NCBI GenBank assembly: GCA_038206355.1
Contig: JBBRAY010000008.1
Coordinates: 56,147-120,146 of the forward strand
Source of the DNA: JAPLDB01 sp038206355
Lineage (GTDB): Bacteria; Bacteroidota; Bacteroidia; AKYH767-A; 2013-40CM-41-45
Direction of reading: 5' to 3'
Length of the DNA stretch: 64,000 nt
Both the position numbers and the translations under genes were made by a program. The notes beneath the pieces were generated by a model. That model did not search any database and was not told where the DNA came from. It was given only the letters and a program-made list of their open reading frames with translations. Positions 36,257 to 46,345 of the stretch are shown here, one piece after another; within the stretch, counting starts at the first letter, position 1, and every line of letters starts with the position of its first letter.

Positions 36257-39200
36257 TTACTGTACGTGAACAAGTTTCACGATTTTACTTTCGCCGTCAA
36301 CGGTTAATTTTACAAAGTACACCCCGGGAGTTTCTTCGTTAAAAACGTATGCATGTTTACCGGCAGTCTGCATTTCGCCGTAAGCAAATTGCTGTATCTT
36401 TTCTCCTACTAGATTAAATACTTCAACGGAAACATTTTTTGATGAAGCAATTGAGTATTCAATTGTTGCGAACTTGCTAAACGGATTCGGGTAAACTGAA
36501 ATGGCAACCGGTGAAGAGAACGGATTGATCTTGTTTACGAGATAATCTGTATCCATGAATACGGTGTAGTCTTCATTCTGTCCGTACAACAAATCAATGC
36601 AGCCATCAGGCTCCGGATTTCCGCTGTACTCGCTTTCAAGTCTCATTCTCAGCGCTACTCCCATTACTGCATTTGTTGGCATCTGAATAGTAAGACCGGT
36701 GTGATTATAAACAACAGCTGAATCTTCAAATATCAACTCTGTCACAGGATCAAATATTCCATCATTGTTAAAGTCAATATAACCCTTTACAGTTTCTTCA
36801 TAGGTCTGACCTGTTCTTACAGTCCAAACATAAAAATCAGTCGGATTCAAAGTGGTTGTGTCTGTACAAGTAAAATTCTGATATCCGCTTGCAGCATTTG
36901 TGCTGGTCTTGTTGATATGACCCATCTGAAAGAAAGTAACACCTATCCCTAAACTTCCGGCTGTACCCGGATCAAGTGTAGCAGGCAGACATGCAGCTGC
37001 TGCAGGTCCGGTAACAAGTGGCATGGTAAGCGTTACATATTGTGTATCACATAATACACCGTTGCAACCGATTGCCATAACAGTAATCGAAGTTCCTGTG
37101 GGTAAAGCATATTGGTGAATAGGGTTTGCAGTATTACCGCTTCCTGTATCACCAAAATCCCAGGTCCAGTTTGACGGCGTATTAACAATTACAGTTGATG
37201 TAAATGTTGCAATTCCGGTACAAGCATCAATTACTCCATTAATGGTAAAGCAAGGATTGAAACCCACGTCCATGGTCAACGGAACATTTCTTGTCGGCGC
37301 CAATGGATCATTGGAAGCAATGATAAGACTTGCACTTATCGGTCCGCCGGTAATTAATCCTGAATTCATTATAACAGTAATAACCATTGAGTCTCCTGCT
37401 GCAATTGTTCCGCTATTGGCTGAAATAGATGCCCATGACGGAACACCGGTAATGGTGAAGTACAAATTACTTCCACCAGTATTATGAATCGTAAAAGTAG
37501 TGGAATCGGTTCCAGTACATGCCGGAACTGACTGCATTACTGTATTGAATACGGCGTCAATTACAGGAGCAGGAATCGCAACGCCATTCAGGCAAATGGT
37601 CGTGTCATTATCATTGTTTTGTATCAGCAAGGTGCCACTATAGGTTCCCGTTGATAAAGGATGGAAGGTTACGCTCACCACCATTGAAGTTCCGGGAAGT
37701 AAAATGCTTGTTGGCGCATTTACCGTAAACTCAGGAGAACTTGGAATATAATTGGCAATTACAAGTGAATCGCATCCATCATTGATAATGCTGAATGTTT
37801 GTGTATTTGAATTGCCGGCAAGCACTGTATCAAAAGTGAGACATGTTTCTGACATGGCAATGATAGGATCACCTACAACCGTCATGGTGCAATACACAGC
37901 TACATAAGGTGTATTCGGGTCATTGGTAGTTACTCCGATGATACCGTAATAAGTTCCTGCAGGTATTCCGTTAGCATGGAATACAACAGTAACGATAGAA
38001 GAATCTCCTGCTGTAACAGTATCAGTTGTAATATCCATGGTAATCCATGATGGCAATCCACTTTCACCGCCCCACTGAACTGCATTTGCAATCATCTTCC
38101 TGGTGTCGTCGGTAGCATCGTAATAATCAAAGCCCAGATAAATCACTTTTCCATTGTTCACGTTTCTGAAAGATACCACGTCATCAGTCAGATAACGGGC
38201 AAGTACATGGCGATCTGGATCAGTAAAATGTATTACGTCAGTTGCAGAAGGAGCAGTAATCAGGTTTCCGGAAATGCCTTGCATAATCGGATGCGACATG
38301 CTGTCCACATTAAATGTTGTGAACCCATTTCCAATATCAGTCACGTAATTCCCGTGCCACAAGCCGGTGGTAGTCAGTGTAGAATCCTGTCCTGAGCTGG
38401 TACCGCATTGAATAATTGTACCTCCGTTTAACAGAAACGTATTAAATACAGAAGTAAAGCTATTGAAGACGGCAGGGTTAGCTGTTTCTTGTTCCGGGAT
38501 AAGCAATACATTTTTCCCGACAAGTAAATTCGCCAGTGTTGATGCATTGTTTGTAGCAGTTTCTGTAAGTGTATAATTAGTAAAGAAAGCATTGATAGCT
38601 GCAAGGGTTGCCGGATACTCAGAGAATAAATCCGTTCCGTATTTCATGGAAAGCATTTTTATATTGGTGTTTGATGAACCGCTTGTATTATAAACCAGTT
38701 CACCTCCGGTGAGATTCACTACGGTGAGCGCAAATACGGCAGAATCACCACACTGAACAGTGGCAGAAAGTGTATCAGGATAAACAATAACCTGAGGAGC
38801 ATTTTGTACTACAAGCGTATCGTAAGCTGTATCAGATTGAGTACATGAAAAAGCATACAAAGTAATGTAATAAGTACCCGGGGCTAAATAAGAATGGGTA
38901 GGATTCTGAACGTGAGAAGTATCTCCATCGCCAAAATCCCATATCCATGAAGTAGGAATTCCGCCTCCGCTTTGATCATAAAAATGAACGCCTGCATTGA
39001 GTGGCGGTGTATGTGTACTTACTCCAAAACTTGCTATCGGTGCTGTGCTTGCTGCAATGACTGACGTCCATGTTGCCGCCCATCCGCTGCTGGTAGCATT
39101 AAATGCATCAGATGTCCATATGATAAGCATATATCCGGAAGTGCATGTAACCGGTGCAGGTATGATACTTCCTGAGGCAGTAAGTACCAGCGGAGCAGCT

Positions 39201-40348
39201 GTAGTCTGACCGTCATAAACATTCATTACACCTCCAAATCCTCCATTGAAGGACGAGAAGTTTAGCGTGATCGTTACGGCGCATGACGGCGCTATTAATA
39301 AAGTACAGTTTTCACTCAATTGATAATTACCATTTGGACCGCCCGAATCAAAAAATGCATTTGTCGAGTCTAAAAGGGTAACATTGTTTCCCTGAGAACA
39401 CATATAGTAACACTGTCCGGTGGTAACAAGCAATGGGTTTGATGTTCCGGTTCCGCCACCGCCACAAATTACAACACACTGGTAATAAGTATCGCTGCCT
39501 TGTGATGTTGTCGTTGTAAAATTCGTAGCACCCACGATATCAGTCCAGGTTGTTCCGTCAGGGGAAGACTGCCACTGGTAAGTAACACCAGAACCCAAGG
39601 TGAAATTCTGCATGCTCAGACTGAAGTTCGTATTTGCACAAACAGGATTTGCTGTTGCATTTGTATTGCCCGGAGTAGGCGTTCCTGAGCAAGGTGCCCC
39701 TGCGATATACGTTACGACCAATACAGGGCGTGAAGTCTCGGTTGCATAATTTGTCGGGTCTGTCGTTCCGCAACCTGTGGCTACGTCCTGTCTCCACTGA
39801 TGTGAACCATTAAAAGAAAGTCCCTGGGTTTCCTGACATGCAGGATTTAAAGTATAGTTTCCTGATGAAATTCCACCGCAGATTTCAATAATTAAATTTC
39901 CGCCTGCATAAGTAAAAGGAGATGTGGCAAACATTACGTTTCCGGCATATCCAGATGTATATGCATAATTTGTCGGACCATAAACTGTAATCGCGCCCGG
40001 CTCCCAGGTATTCAAATCAAGTGTTGTAACTGCAGTGTTCAACAAAGCAATTGTATAATCTTCCTGTAAATGGCCTGTAATTGCAGTTGCCTGAACAATC
40101 CATCCGATTTCATTAATGGTAGCACCACTGGTAATACCTACTGCAGCCAGTTCAGAAGCTGTATATAGAAACTGTACACGTGTGGCATAATAAAAGTCCT
40201 GTATAGGGCATGGGTAACTGGTAGTTGTGTTAACGCCGCTGTTCGTTCCCACGGTAACAGTTTGTGCATTACTAAAAACTGAACTGCCCAAAAGCAGCGC
40301 TGCAAACAAAACTAATGACCATGATTTAATGTAATTTTTAGTTTTCAT
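36257..40348 (-). CDS. Giant secreted multidomain protein (CUB, PKD, choice-of-anchor D, GEVED) with T9SS type A domain
   Basis: A 1363-residue exported protein with a signal peptide (SLVLFAALLLGSSVFSNAQ). Domains in order: an N-terminal beta domain (~35-215), an Ig-like unit (~220-305), a CUB-like domain (~310-433), a PKD domain (~440-513, WIWDFGDGD), a glutamine-amidotransferase-like fold (~550-765; LLVGKNVLLIPEQET, YLGFDYYD), two choice-of-anchor D type repeats (~820-1030), a second PKD (~1040-1090, WTWDFGDTG), a GEVED domain (~1120-1270, YGQNEDYTVFMD) and a T9SS type A domain (ISVYPNPFSKFATIEYS). It looks like a surface adhesin. The amidotransferase-like part lacks an obvious catalytic Cys. 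Confidence 0.85.
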   Translation of the reverse strand: MKTKNYIKSWSLVLFAALLLGSSVFSNAQTVTVGTNSGVNTTTSYPCPIQDFYYATRVQFLYTASELAAVGITSGATINEIGWIVQATAITGHLQEDYTIALLNTAVTTLDLNTWEPGAITVYGPTNYAYTSGYAGNVMFATSPFTYAGGNLIIEICGGISSGNYTLNPACQETQGLSFNGSHQWRQDVATGCGTTDPTNYATETSRPVLVVTYIAGAPCSGTPTPGNTNATANPVCANTNFSLSMQNFTLGSGVTYQWQSSPDGTTWTDIVGATNFTTTTSQGSDTYYQCVVICGGGGTGTSNPLLVTTGQCYYMCSQGNNVTLLDSTNAFFDSGGPNGNYQLSENCTLLIAPSCAVTITLNFSSFNGGFGGVMNVYDGQTTAAPLVLTASGSIIPAPVTCTSGYMLIIWTSDAFNATSSGWAATWTSVIAASTAPIASFGVSTHTPPLNAGVHFYDQSGGGIPTSWIWDFGDGDTSHVQNPTHSYLAPGTYYITLYAFSCTQSDTAYDTLVVQNAPQVIVYPDTLSATVQCGDSAVFALTVVNLTGGELVYNTSGSSNTNIKMLSMKYGTDLFSEYPATLAAINAFFTNYTLTETATNNASTLANLLVGKNVLLIPEQETANPAVFNSFTSVFNTFLLNGGTIIQCGTSSGQDSTLTTTGLWHGNYVTDIGNGFTTFNVDSMSHPIMQGISGNLITAPSATDVIHFTDPDRHVLARYLTDDVVSFRNVNNGKVIYLGFDYYDATDDTRKMIANAVQWGGESGLPSWITMDITTDTVTAGDSSIVTVVFHANGIPAGTYYGIIGVTTNDPNTPYVAVYCTMTVVGDPIIAMSETCLTFDTVLAGNSNTQTFSIINDGCDSLVIANYIPSSPEFTVNAPTSILLPGTSMVVSVTFHPLSTGTYSGTLLIQNNDNDTTICLNGVAIPAPVIDAVFNTVMQSVPACTGTDSTTFTIHNTGGSNLYFTITGVPSWASISANSGTIAAGDSMVITVIMNSGLITGGPISASLIIASNDPLAPTRNVPLTMDVGFNPCFTINGVIDACTGIATFTSTVIVNTPSNWTWDFGDTGSGNTANPIHQYALPTGTSITVMAIGCNGVLCDTQYVTLTMPLVTGPAAAACLPATLDPGTAGSLGIGVTFFQMGHINKTSTNAASGYQNFTCTDTTTLNPTDFYVWTVRTGQTYEETVKGYIDFNNDGIFDPVTELIFEDSAVVYNHTGLTIQMPTNAVMGVALRMRLESEYSGNPEPDGCIDLLYGQNEDYTVFMDTDYLVNKINPFSSPVAISVYPNPFSKFATIEYSIASSKNVSVEVFNLVGEKIQQFAYGEMQTAGKHAYVFNEETPGVYFVKLTVDGESKIVKLVHVQ

Positions 40349-40628
40349 ATTTCTAAAATTATAAATTAGTTATTGATTTTTATTTTGGTTATTCGGGAGG
40401 ATCTTAAATTACGATTCTGTTCGTAGTTTAAATTAAAAAAGATTTCAAAAGTAGAATAATTTTTCCACAGAACAACTTTTTTTTACACCCGTTAATATGG
40501 TTTATCTGAGAGGTAAAACGCATTCTGCGGGTGGATTTGATCCGGTCGTAATGGAGCTTTCAATGAAAAACAACTTCCTTGTTAACGGATACATTTTATT
40601 TGCTGAAAACATATATTTTTATAGTCTT
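40349..40628. other. Divergent intergenic region
   Basis: Together with the GT2 promoter, 319 bases separate two divergent genes. Apart from that promoter I see only AT-rich sequence and no hairpin or small gene that I can support. Confidence 0.5.
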
Positions 40629-40658
40629 TTGTCCAATTGACAGATAACCGTATTTTTA
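40629..40658 (+). promoter_or_regulatory. Promoter of the GT2 operon
   Basis: TTG (40629-40631), exactly 19 bases, then TATTTTTA (40651-40658), one base off the Bacteroidota consensus TTG-N19-TAnnTTTG. It ends 9 bases before the GT2 ATG at 40668, leaving a very short leader. Confidence 0.6.
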
Positions 40659-40667
40659 CCCTCTTTC

Positions 40668-41609
40668 ATGAACATTCCGAAAATTTCCATTATTGTTCCT
40701 CTTTACAATGAGGAGAAGGTCTTTGATCTGCTTGTTGAGCGACTCACACAGGTAATTCGTTCGGCCGGAATTAAAATAGAAGTCGTTTTGGTTGATGACG
40801 GGAGTGGCGACAACACAGCGACGTTAATTGAAAAAATAACGAGTAAGAGCCCTGATTTTGTGGGAGTTCTGTTGTCAAGAAATCACGGACATCAACTTGC
40901 CGTGACTGCAGGTTTAAGTGTGGCAACAGGAACTGAAGCCGTGATGATCATTGACGGTGATCTTCAGGATCCTCCGGAATTATTAATGGATTTTTATAAG
41001 AAACTGAAAGAAGGATATGATGTCATTTATGCCGTGCGAAAAAACAGAAAAGAATCATCCCTGAAAAAACTTGCATATTGGTTATATTATCGCCTTCAGC
41101 AGCGTGTTTCAAATTTTAAGATTCCGATAGATGCCGGGGATTTCTCAATGATCAGCCGGAGAGTAGTAGACTACATGAACATGATGCCCGAGCAAAGTCG
41201 CTACCTGCGTGGCATGCGTTCATGGGTAGGATTTAAGCAATTGGGCTACGAGTACGACAGGGATGCACGGGCTGCCGGAGAGGCCAAATATGGCTGGAAA
41301 AAACTCTTTGATCTCGCATTCAATGGAATATTCAACTTCAGCGATTTCCCTGTTCGATTCATTTCACGTCTTGGTATAATGATCATCCTTCTGTCTTTTG
41401 CTTACATAGGGTATGTATTATTTCAAAAAATATTTTTCGGAAATGTGCCTGCGGGATTTACTACGCTCATCATTTCAATCACGCTTTTCAGCGGGGTACA
41501 ACTCATCTCGATCGGATTAATCGGCGAATATGTACTCCGTATTTATAACCAGGTTCGGAGTCGTCCGCTTTTTGTAATAGATAAAATTATTACTTCAACC
41601 GGTAAATAA
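40668..41609 (+). CDS. Glycosyltransferase family 2, polyprenyl-phosphate glucosyl/mannosyl transferase type
   Basis: A 313-residue membrane glycosyltransferase: GT-A domain with IIVPLYNEEKVFDLLVERL, EVVLVDDGSGDNT, and IDGDLQDPPELL (the metal-binding Asp motif), then two C-terminal membrane helices (~230-255, ~262-290). This is the DPM1/GtrB/ArnC layout: transfer of a sugar from a nucleotide to undecaprenyl phosphate on the cytoplasmic side. The GT39-like protein two genes downstream could use the product. Its stop overlaps the next ATG by one base (TAATG). Confidence 0.9.
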   Translation: MNIPKISIIVPLYNEEKVFDLLVERLTQVIRSAGIKIEVVLVDDGSGDNTATLIEKITSKSPDFVGVLLSRNHGHQLAVTAGLSVATGTEAVMIIDGDLQDPPELLMDFYKKLKEGYDVIYAVRKNRKESSLKKLAYWLYYRLQQRVSNFKIPIDAGDFSMISRRVVDYMNMMPEQSRYLRGMRSWVGFKQLGYEYDRDARAAGEAKYGWKKLFDLAFNGIFNFSDFPVRFISRLGIMIILLSFAYIGYVLFQKIFFGNVPAGFTTLIISITLFSGVQLISIGLIGEYVLRIYNQVRSRPLFVIDKIITSTGK

Positions 41610-42358
41610 TGGATAAAGTCTATTACGAGGAGTATTTTGAACTGGAGCGAAATCATTGGTGGTTCAGGGCAAGAAAAGAAATAATAAACGCATTACTGAT
41701 AAAAAATGTTGACGGGCAAAATAATCACATTTTAAATGTGGGAGCTGCTACCGGTGAATCATCTGACTGGCTTTCATCCTATGGCAATGTAACTTCTGTA
41801 GAATTTGAAAAAGATTGTTGTGCCTTTGTCAAACAAAAACTAAATCTCGATTTTATATCTGCATCGATAACCGGACTTCCTTTTGATGATAATAAATTTG
41901 AAATCGTTACTGCTTTTGACGTCATTGAGCATGTCGAGGATCATCGTAAGGCCGTTTCTGAAATGTTTCGTGTTTGCAAACCCGGTGGATTGATTGCTGT
42001 AACGGTTCCAGCTTTTGAATTCATGTGGAGTAAGCATGACGACATCAATCATCACAAGAGGCGTTACCGTATCAATGGATTAAAGAATATATTTAATGAA
42101 CACTCCGGGAAAATTGCATTTGCAAGCTACTTCAATACTATTCTTTTCATACCGGTTGCCCTCACACGTGTTCTGGCAAATCTTTTTCCTTTCATTGTAC
42201 GAAGAAAAGGTAGCGGCTCCGACTTTTCGTATTCCGGCGGAAGCGTTTTTACTTTTTTATTTTTTCGCATGATGAAAAGCGAAAGCTTCTTCCTGACAAG
42301 AGGGCTGAAATTCCCATTTGGCATTTCCCTGATATTGCTTTTCAGAAAAGAAAAATAA
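41609..42358 (+). CDS. Class I SAM-dependent methyltransferase
   Basis: A 249-residue methyltransferase: HILNVGAATGESSDWL (SAM site), VTSVEFEKDCCAFVK, TAFDVIEHVEDHRKAVSEM and VCKPGGLIAVTVPAF. The N-terminal FELERNHWWFRARKEII is typical of methyltransferases linked to glycan and lipid-sugar biosynthesis. It is translationally coupled with the GT2 gene and followed by the membrane glycosyltransferase after 10 bases. Confidence 0.88.
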   Translation: MDKVYYEEYFELERNHWWFRARKEIINALLIKNVDGQNNHILNVGAATGESSDWLSSYGNVTSVEFEKDCCAFVKQKLNLDFISASITGLPFDDNKFEIVTAFDVIEHVEDHRKAVSEMFRVCKPGGLIAVTVPAFEFMWSKHDDINHHKRRYRINGLKNIFNEHSGKIAFASYFNTILFIPVALTRVLANLFPFIVRRKGSGSDFSYSGGSVFTFLFFRMMKSESFFLTRGLKFPFGISLILLFRKEK

Positions 42359-42368
42359 AACCGGGTCT

Positions 42369-43835
42369 ATGAAGAAACTTGTATCAAAACTATCATCTCC
42401 ATATGCATTTCTTTTCATCCTGATTTTGGGAATCCTTTTGCGATTATTTTTTGTCTTTGTTGGTGGAAAAATTTATTATGGCCAGGAAGATTATTTTATA
42501 CAGCGCGATACCTCCTCCTGGTTCCAGGCTTTTATCAACCTTTACGAGCATGGCACGTTTACCATCAGTCCAAACATTGATGCCGGAAAATTCTTCCGGC
42601 CACCGGGTTATTCATTTTTGTTTGGAATCTTCTACCTCATCTCATTAGAAAACTACGCCCTTGCCTGGAAACTGCTGGTTGGTTGCCAGGTTATCATGGA
42701 CATTGCATCCATCTATTTAATATCAGGGATTGCAAAAAGTGCAATGGCAAATGTTACGAATGAAAATAAAATTCCATTTTCAAATTTGTGTGCTCTGCTT
42801 TATGCTGTCTATCCTTTTGTTATTATCTGGACTCCGGTATTGTATGCAGAAACATCGAGCATTTTTTTTCTACTGCTAAGCATTTACTTCGCATTTCAAA
42901 AGACAACCTTCCGATCGGCATTTCTAAGTGGTATTTTCGTGGGTATTGCAACGCTGATCAGGCTTCAATGTGCATTTGGAATATTATTTATCGCCGGGGT
43001 TTTCTTTTTTTCCGGAAAAAGCATTCAAAACAGGATCAGGCATGGATTCTTTTTTGGCTTTGCTATTCTTATCAGTTATGGCTTATGGCCGGCAAGGAAT
43101 TATTTTTTACAAAACCGGATTTTATTTTCACAGGACCTCAATATGGGGCACCATTGGTCACCGGACTATCTGTCTTTTGTTGACTTCACACACAGCATCG
43201 GCACAGATCATACGGAATATTATTTTCAGATATTGAGAGATGAAAAAGTGAACTGGCCGAAGGTTGCATTTACAGAGCCCGTCGATAGCCTATTGCTCGA
43301 CTCAGTAGTAAATTTATGCCGTACATGCAGCAACGGCTTCGCTTATTGGAAATGGGGGGAACGGATTTCACCGGAACTAAATCTTCCATCAAACCCTTGC
43401 GATACAATCATACATCATATTTTCGATGAACTGATTCAAAAACAAAAATCTAAAAACAGTTTTCATTATTATGTAACTATTCCACTTGAAAATCTAAGCA
43501 AATCTTTTTTTAAAATGTCCCTTTATGGAAATAAAAGCATGGCGGTGAAATTATTTTCCAGCCTTCTTTTTATCATCAGATCCGTGCTCATTTTTACAGG
43601 ATTATTCGGCATATATTTTGCCTTCAAAAATAATTTTCTGCAAAAAAAATTTCTGATATTTATTCTTTTCTACTTTGCTGCCTGGTATTTATTTCTCTCT
43701 TTTAATTACAGGAATATGGAAATGAGATATCTGGTGCATACAGATATCTTGCTGCTTATTCCTGCTGCATATGTAATTTTGACGTTGCTTGTCAATACGA
43801 ATCGCAAAGAGACCGGAGAATCAAACTCAGCCTGA
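42369..43835 (+). CDS. GT39/ArnT-like membrane glycosyltransferase
   Basis: A 488-residue polytopic protein with about ten membrane helices. The first periplasmic loop has YFIQRDTSSWFQAFINLYEH with the catalytic-type Asp, followed by FRPPGYSFLFGIFYL, the pattern of the PMT/ArnT superfamily that uses polyprenyl-phosphate sugars as donor. A large second extracytoplasmic loop (~225-370) is rich in aromatic residues. With the GT2 and methyltransferase genes it likely decorates a surface glycan, lipid or protein. The last 44 bases overlap the 3' end of the beta-mannosidase gene on the other strand. Confidence 0.82.
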   Translation: MKKLVSKLSSPYAFLFILILGILLRLFFVFVGGKIYYGQEDYFIQRDTSSWFQAFINLYEHGTFTISPNIDAGKFFRPPGYSFLFGIFYLISLENYALAWKLLVGCQVIMDIASIYLISGIAKSAMANVTNENKIPFSNLCALLYAVYPFVIIWTPVLYAETSSIFFLLLSIYFAFQKTTFRSAFLSGIFVGIATLIRLQCAFGILFIAGVFFFSGKSIQNRIRHGFFFGFAILISYGLWPARNYFLQNRILFSQDLNMGHHWSPDYLSFVDFTHSIGTDHTEYYFQILRDEKVNWPKVAFTEPVDSLLLDSVVNLCRTCSNGFAYWKWGERISPELNLPSNPCDTIIHHIFDELIQKQKSKNSFHYYVTIPLENLSKSFFKMSLYGNKSMAVKLFSSLLFIIRSVLIFTGLFGIYFAFKNNFLQKKFLIFILFYFAAWYLFLSFNYRNMEMRYLVHTDILLLIPAAYVILTLLVNTNRKETGESNSA

Positions 43836-46344
43836 CTTCTTCAACTGTTAATGCCGAATGAAAGGATACAGTTCTTGCCTCCTTTGGCAGGAGATCAAAA
43901 TAGTTTTCAGAAAAACGGGCGTCTGTATTTTTTAATCTGATAAAAAGATTTTTAGCCAGGGTATTTGATGAGAGGGTTATAGAGATATTGTCTTTCTCCT
44001 TTCTCACATCATAATTTATTTCCGGCTTCTCCAGCAACAGCTCCTTTGGTTTTTTAAAGAAATAATTTTTTGTTGCAAGTGTTTGTCCGTTTTTTACCAA
44101 ATCCATTTTCAGGAAAATGCGGAATGTGTTAACAGAATAAGTCAGGTCTTCCTTTTTTGCTTTATACGCCACTGTTGCCTTATCTGCCGACAGATAACAA
44201 AACGCTGAATCCCGCCATAAAACATTTCCTGAAAAATCCACTGCCGAAAGTCTCAACGTGGCTTTTGTAAAACCTGTATCATCTGAAGTTACGAAGACAT
44301 TAAAATATTCACCGGTATCTTCCACGCTGATCAAATATTTTCCATAAGACTCACGCACTGCATAATGAAGCGCCTTCCATCGTCCGTTGTAGTCAATACT
44401 GCTCCAGCTTGCTACCGGCCAACAATCGCTCAGCTGCCAGTACAATGTACCCATGCAATAAGGCTTCGCTCCCCGATGTGCTTCTATAGCCGTACGGATT
44501 CCATCTGCCTGCAACAATTGTGTGAGGTAAATATAACTTTCAAAATCTTTTGGCTCTTTATACCAATCGTTAAGGTAATGATCAATCGTTTCAAATCCGG
44601 TCGGATGCTTCTGATGATTTTTTATTTCCGGCGAACTCAGCGATCTGTCTTTTTCATCGGTGAATGATTCAATGGTTCTCAATTCCGGCATTGCCTGAAA
44701 GCCATATTCACTCATAAACCTTCCGATCTTTTTTTTATACATTTCAAATGGTTCCATTCCCCACCATACACCCCAGTAATGTGAATCACCCTCTTCTAAA
44801 CTTTCTTTGTGCCCCCAGCCAATTGATGGCGACGACTCCCAATAACTTCTTTCCGGATCAAGATTGCTGACTACATCAGGTATTATTTTATGAAAAAGAT
44901 TCAGATAGTCAATATAGATTTTAGCAGAATCTTCTTCAGCATATTTATACTGTTTCTGCCATCCCCAGTTTTTCCACCCTTCATCAATCTCATTGTTACC
45001 GCACCACAATGCAAGAGACGGATGATTTCTAAGTCGAATGACATTCTCTCTAATTTCCTCCCTGACATTGTCTACAAAAGCTTTATTACCCGGATACATG
45101 GCGCACGCAAACATAAAATCCTGCCATACCAAAATGCCGAGTGAGTCACAGTATTCATAAAATGAATTGCGCTCATACACACCGCCACCCCACACACGGA
45201 GCATATTCATATTGGCATCCTTCGCGTCTGATAAAAGCTGCAGGTATTTTTCGTCAGATACCCGGGGAAGAAAATTATCTGCAGGTATCCAATTCGCCCC
45301 CTTCATAAATACCGGAATGCCGTTGATCCTGAAATAAAAACTTTTACCCTTTGCATCTTTCTCCTGCACAAGTTGAAGCGTGCGCAATCCGACAGCAATA
45401 TTTTTTTGATCTGATCCGGAACCTGACGTTGACGCCTGAACAGAAATGTGGTATAATGAAGCATCACCAAGTCCATTGCACCACCAGCGTTTCGGATTCT
45501 TTATTGCGAAGGTTAGTTTTGTAGTTTTATTTTCGGGACGAACGATCCGCTCAAAATTAAACGAATCCAGAGAACCGTTCTCTGCAATAATTTTGAATGA
45601 AAATGTTGCGGGTTTTTCAACTGTAATATTCACCTCAGCAATAAGCTGTGCAACGGAATCCGATAGCTGGTCAATAATTACATGAACATCATTTAAAATG
45701 AATGCATTACGGAAAATCAATTTTACAGGTCGCCAGATACCACAAGTAACAAAACGGGGGCCCCAGTCCCAGCCATATTGGTATTGGGCTTTGCGGGTAA
45801 ATATTTTTTCATCGCCGGGTAAGGTATAGGGTAATTTTTTTGCCTCTGCTATACCTCGTTTTACTGCAGATTCAAACCGCACGACCAAATGATTCTTTTC
45901 TTTCTTCAGATTTTTTTTGCAATCCACTGCCCAGGTACGGAACATATTGTCTGCTGATAATATCTGCTGTCCGTTGAGAAAAACGGTGGCATAAGTATCA
46001 AGTCCTTCAAAACTCATTTCACAATGACTTCGCTGAAAAAGGGAATCATCCACGTCGAACCGGGTTTCATATTCCCAATCGCACGTATCAATCCACTGTA
46101 AATTTTTTTCATTCACTCCGAAAAACGGATCGGGAATTATTTTATTGCTGAGCAGATCTGTGTGAACTGTTCCCGGTACTGATGCCCGCAACCATTCGGT
46201 ATCCCCGGCCTTACGGAATTTCCAGTCAGCATGGATATTTATAGAAACGGATTGTGCTCCTGCGTTACAAAAAGGCGTCAGTAGATGAAGTGATAAGATT
46301 AAAAAAAAATATCCACAGGAAAATATTCTGTTATTTAATCGCAT
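43792..46344 (-). CDS. Beta-mannosidase, glycoside hydrolase family 2
   Basis: An 850-residue exported GH2 enzyme. Signal peptide MRLNNRIFSCGYFFLILSL ending near NAGAQ; jelly-roll domain (~35-215, WDWGPRFVTCGIWRP), Ig-like domain, then the TIM barrel with LRVWGGGVYERNSFYEYCDS, the acid/base Glu452 in LWCGNNEIDEG and the nucleophile Glu546 in FMSEYGFQAMPE. This set of motifs is specific for beta-mannosidases, which release mannose from the non-reducing end, for example Man-beta-1,4-GlcNAc of N-glycan cores. The start at 46344 is 1 base after the cutC stop. It is the last gene of the operon. Confidence 0.9.
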   Translation of the reverse strand: MRLNNRIFSCGYFFLILSLHLLTPFCNAGAQSVSINIHADWKFRKAGDTEWLRASVPGTVHTDLLSNKIIPDPFFGVNEKNLQWIDTCDWEYETRFDVDDSLFQRSHCEMSFEGLDTYATVFLNGQQILSADNMFRTWAVDCKKNLKKEKNHLVVRFESAVKRGIAEAKKLPYTLPGDEKIFTRKAQYQYGWDWGPRFVTCGIWRPVKLIFRNAFILNDVHVIIDQLSDSVAQLIAEVNITVEKPATFSFKIIAENGSLDSFNFERIVRPENKTTKLTFAIKNPKRWWCNGLGDASLYHISVQASTSGSGSDQKNIAVGLRTLQLVQEKDAKGKSFYFRINGIPVFMKGANWIPADNFLPRVSDEKYLQLLSDAKDANMNMLRVWGGGVYERNSFYEYCDSLGILVWQDFMFACAMYPGNKAFVDNVREEIRENVIRLRNHPSLALWCGNNEIDEGWKNWGWQKQYKYAEEDSAKIYIDYLNLFHKIIPDVVSNLDPERSYWESSPSIGWGHKESLEEGDSHYWGVWWGMEPFEMYKKKIGRFMSEYGFQAMPELRTIESFTDEKDRSLSSPEIKNHQKHPTGFETIDHYLNDWYKEPKDFESYIYLTQLLQADGIRTAIEAHRGAKPYCMGTLYWQLSDCWPVASWSSIDYNGRWKALHYAVRESYGKYLISVEDTGEYFNVFVTSDDTGFTKATLRLSAVDFSGNVLWRDSAFCYLSADKATVAYKAKKEDLTYSVNTFRIFLKMDLVKNGQTLATKNYFFKKPKELLLEKPEINYDVRKEKDNISITLSSNTLAKNLFIRLKNTDARFSENYFDLLPKEARTVSFHSALTVEEVRLSLILRSLCDSY

Positions 46345-46345
46345 C

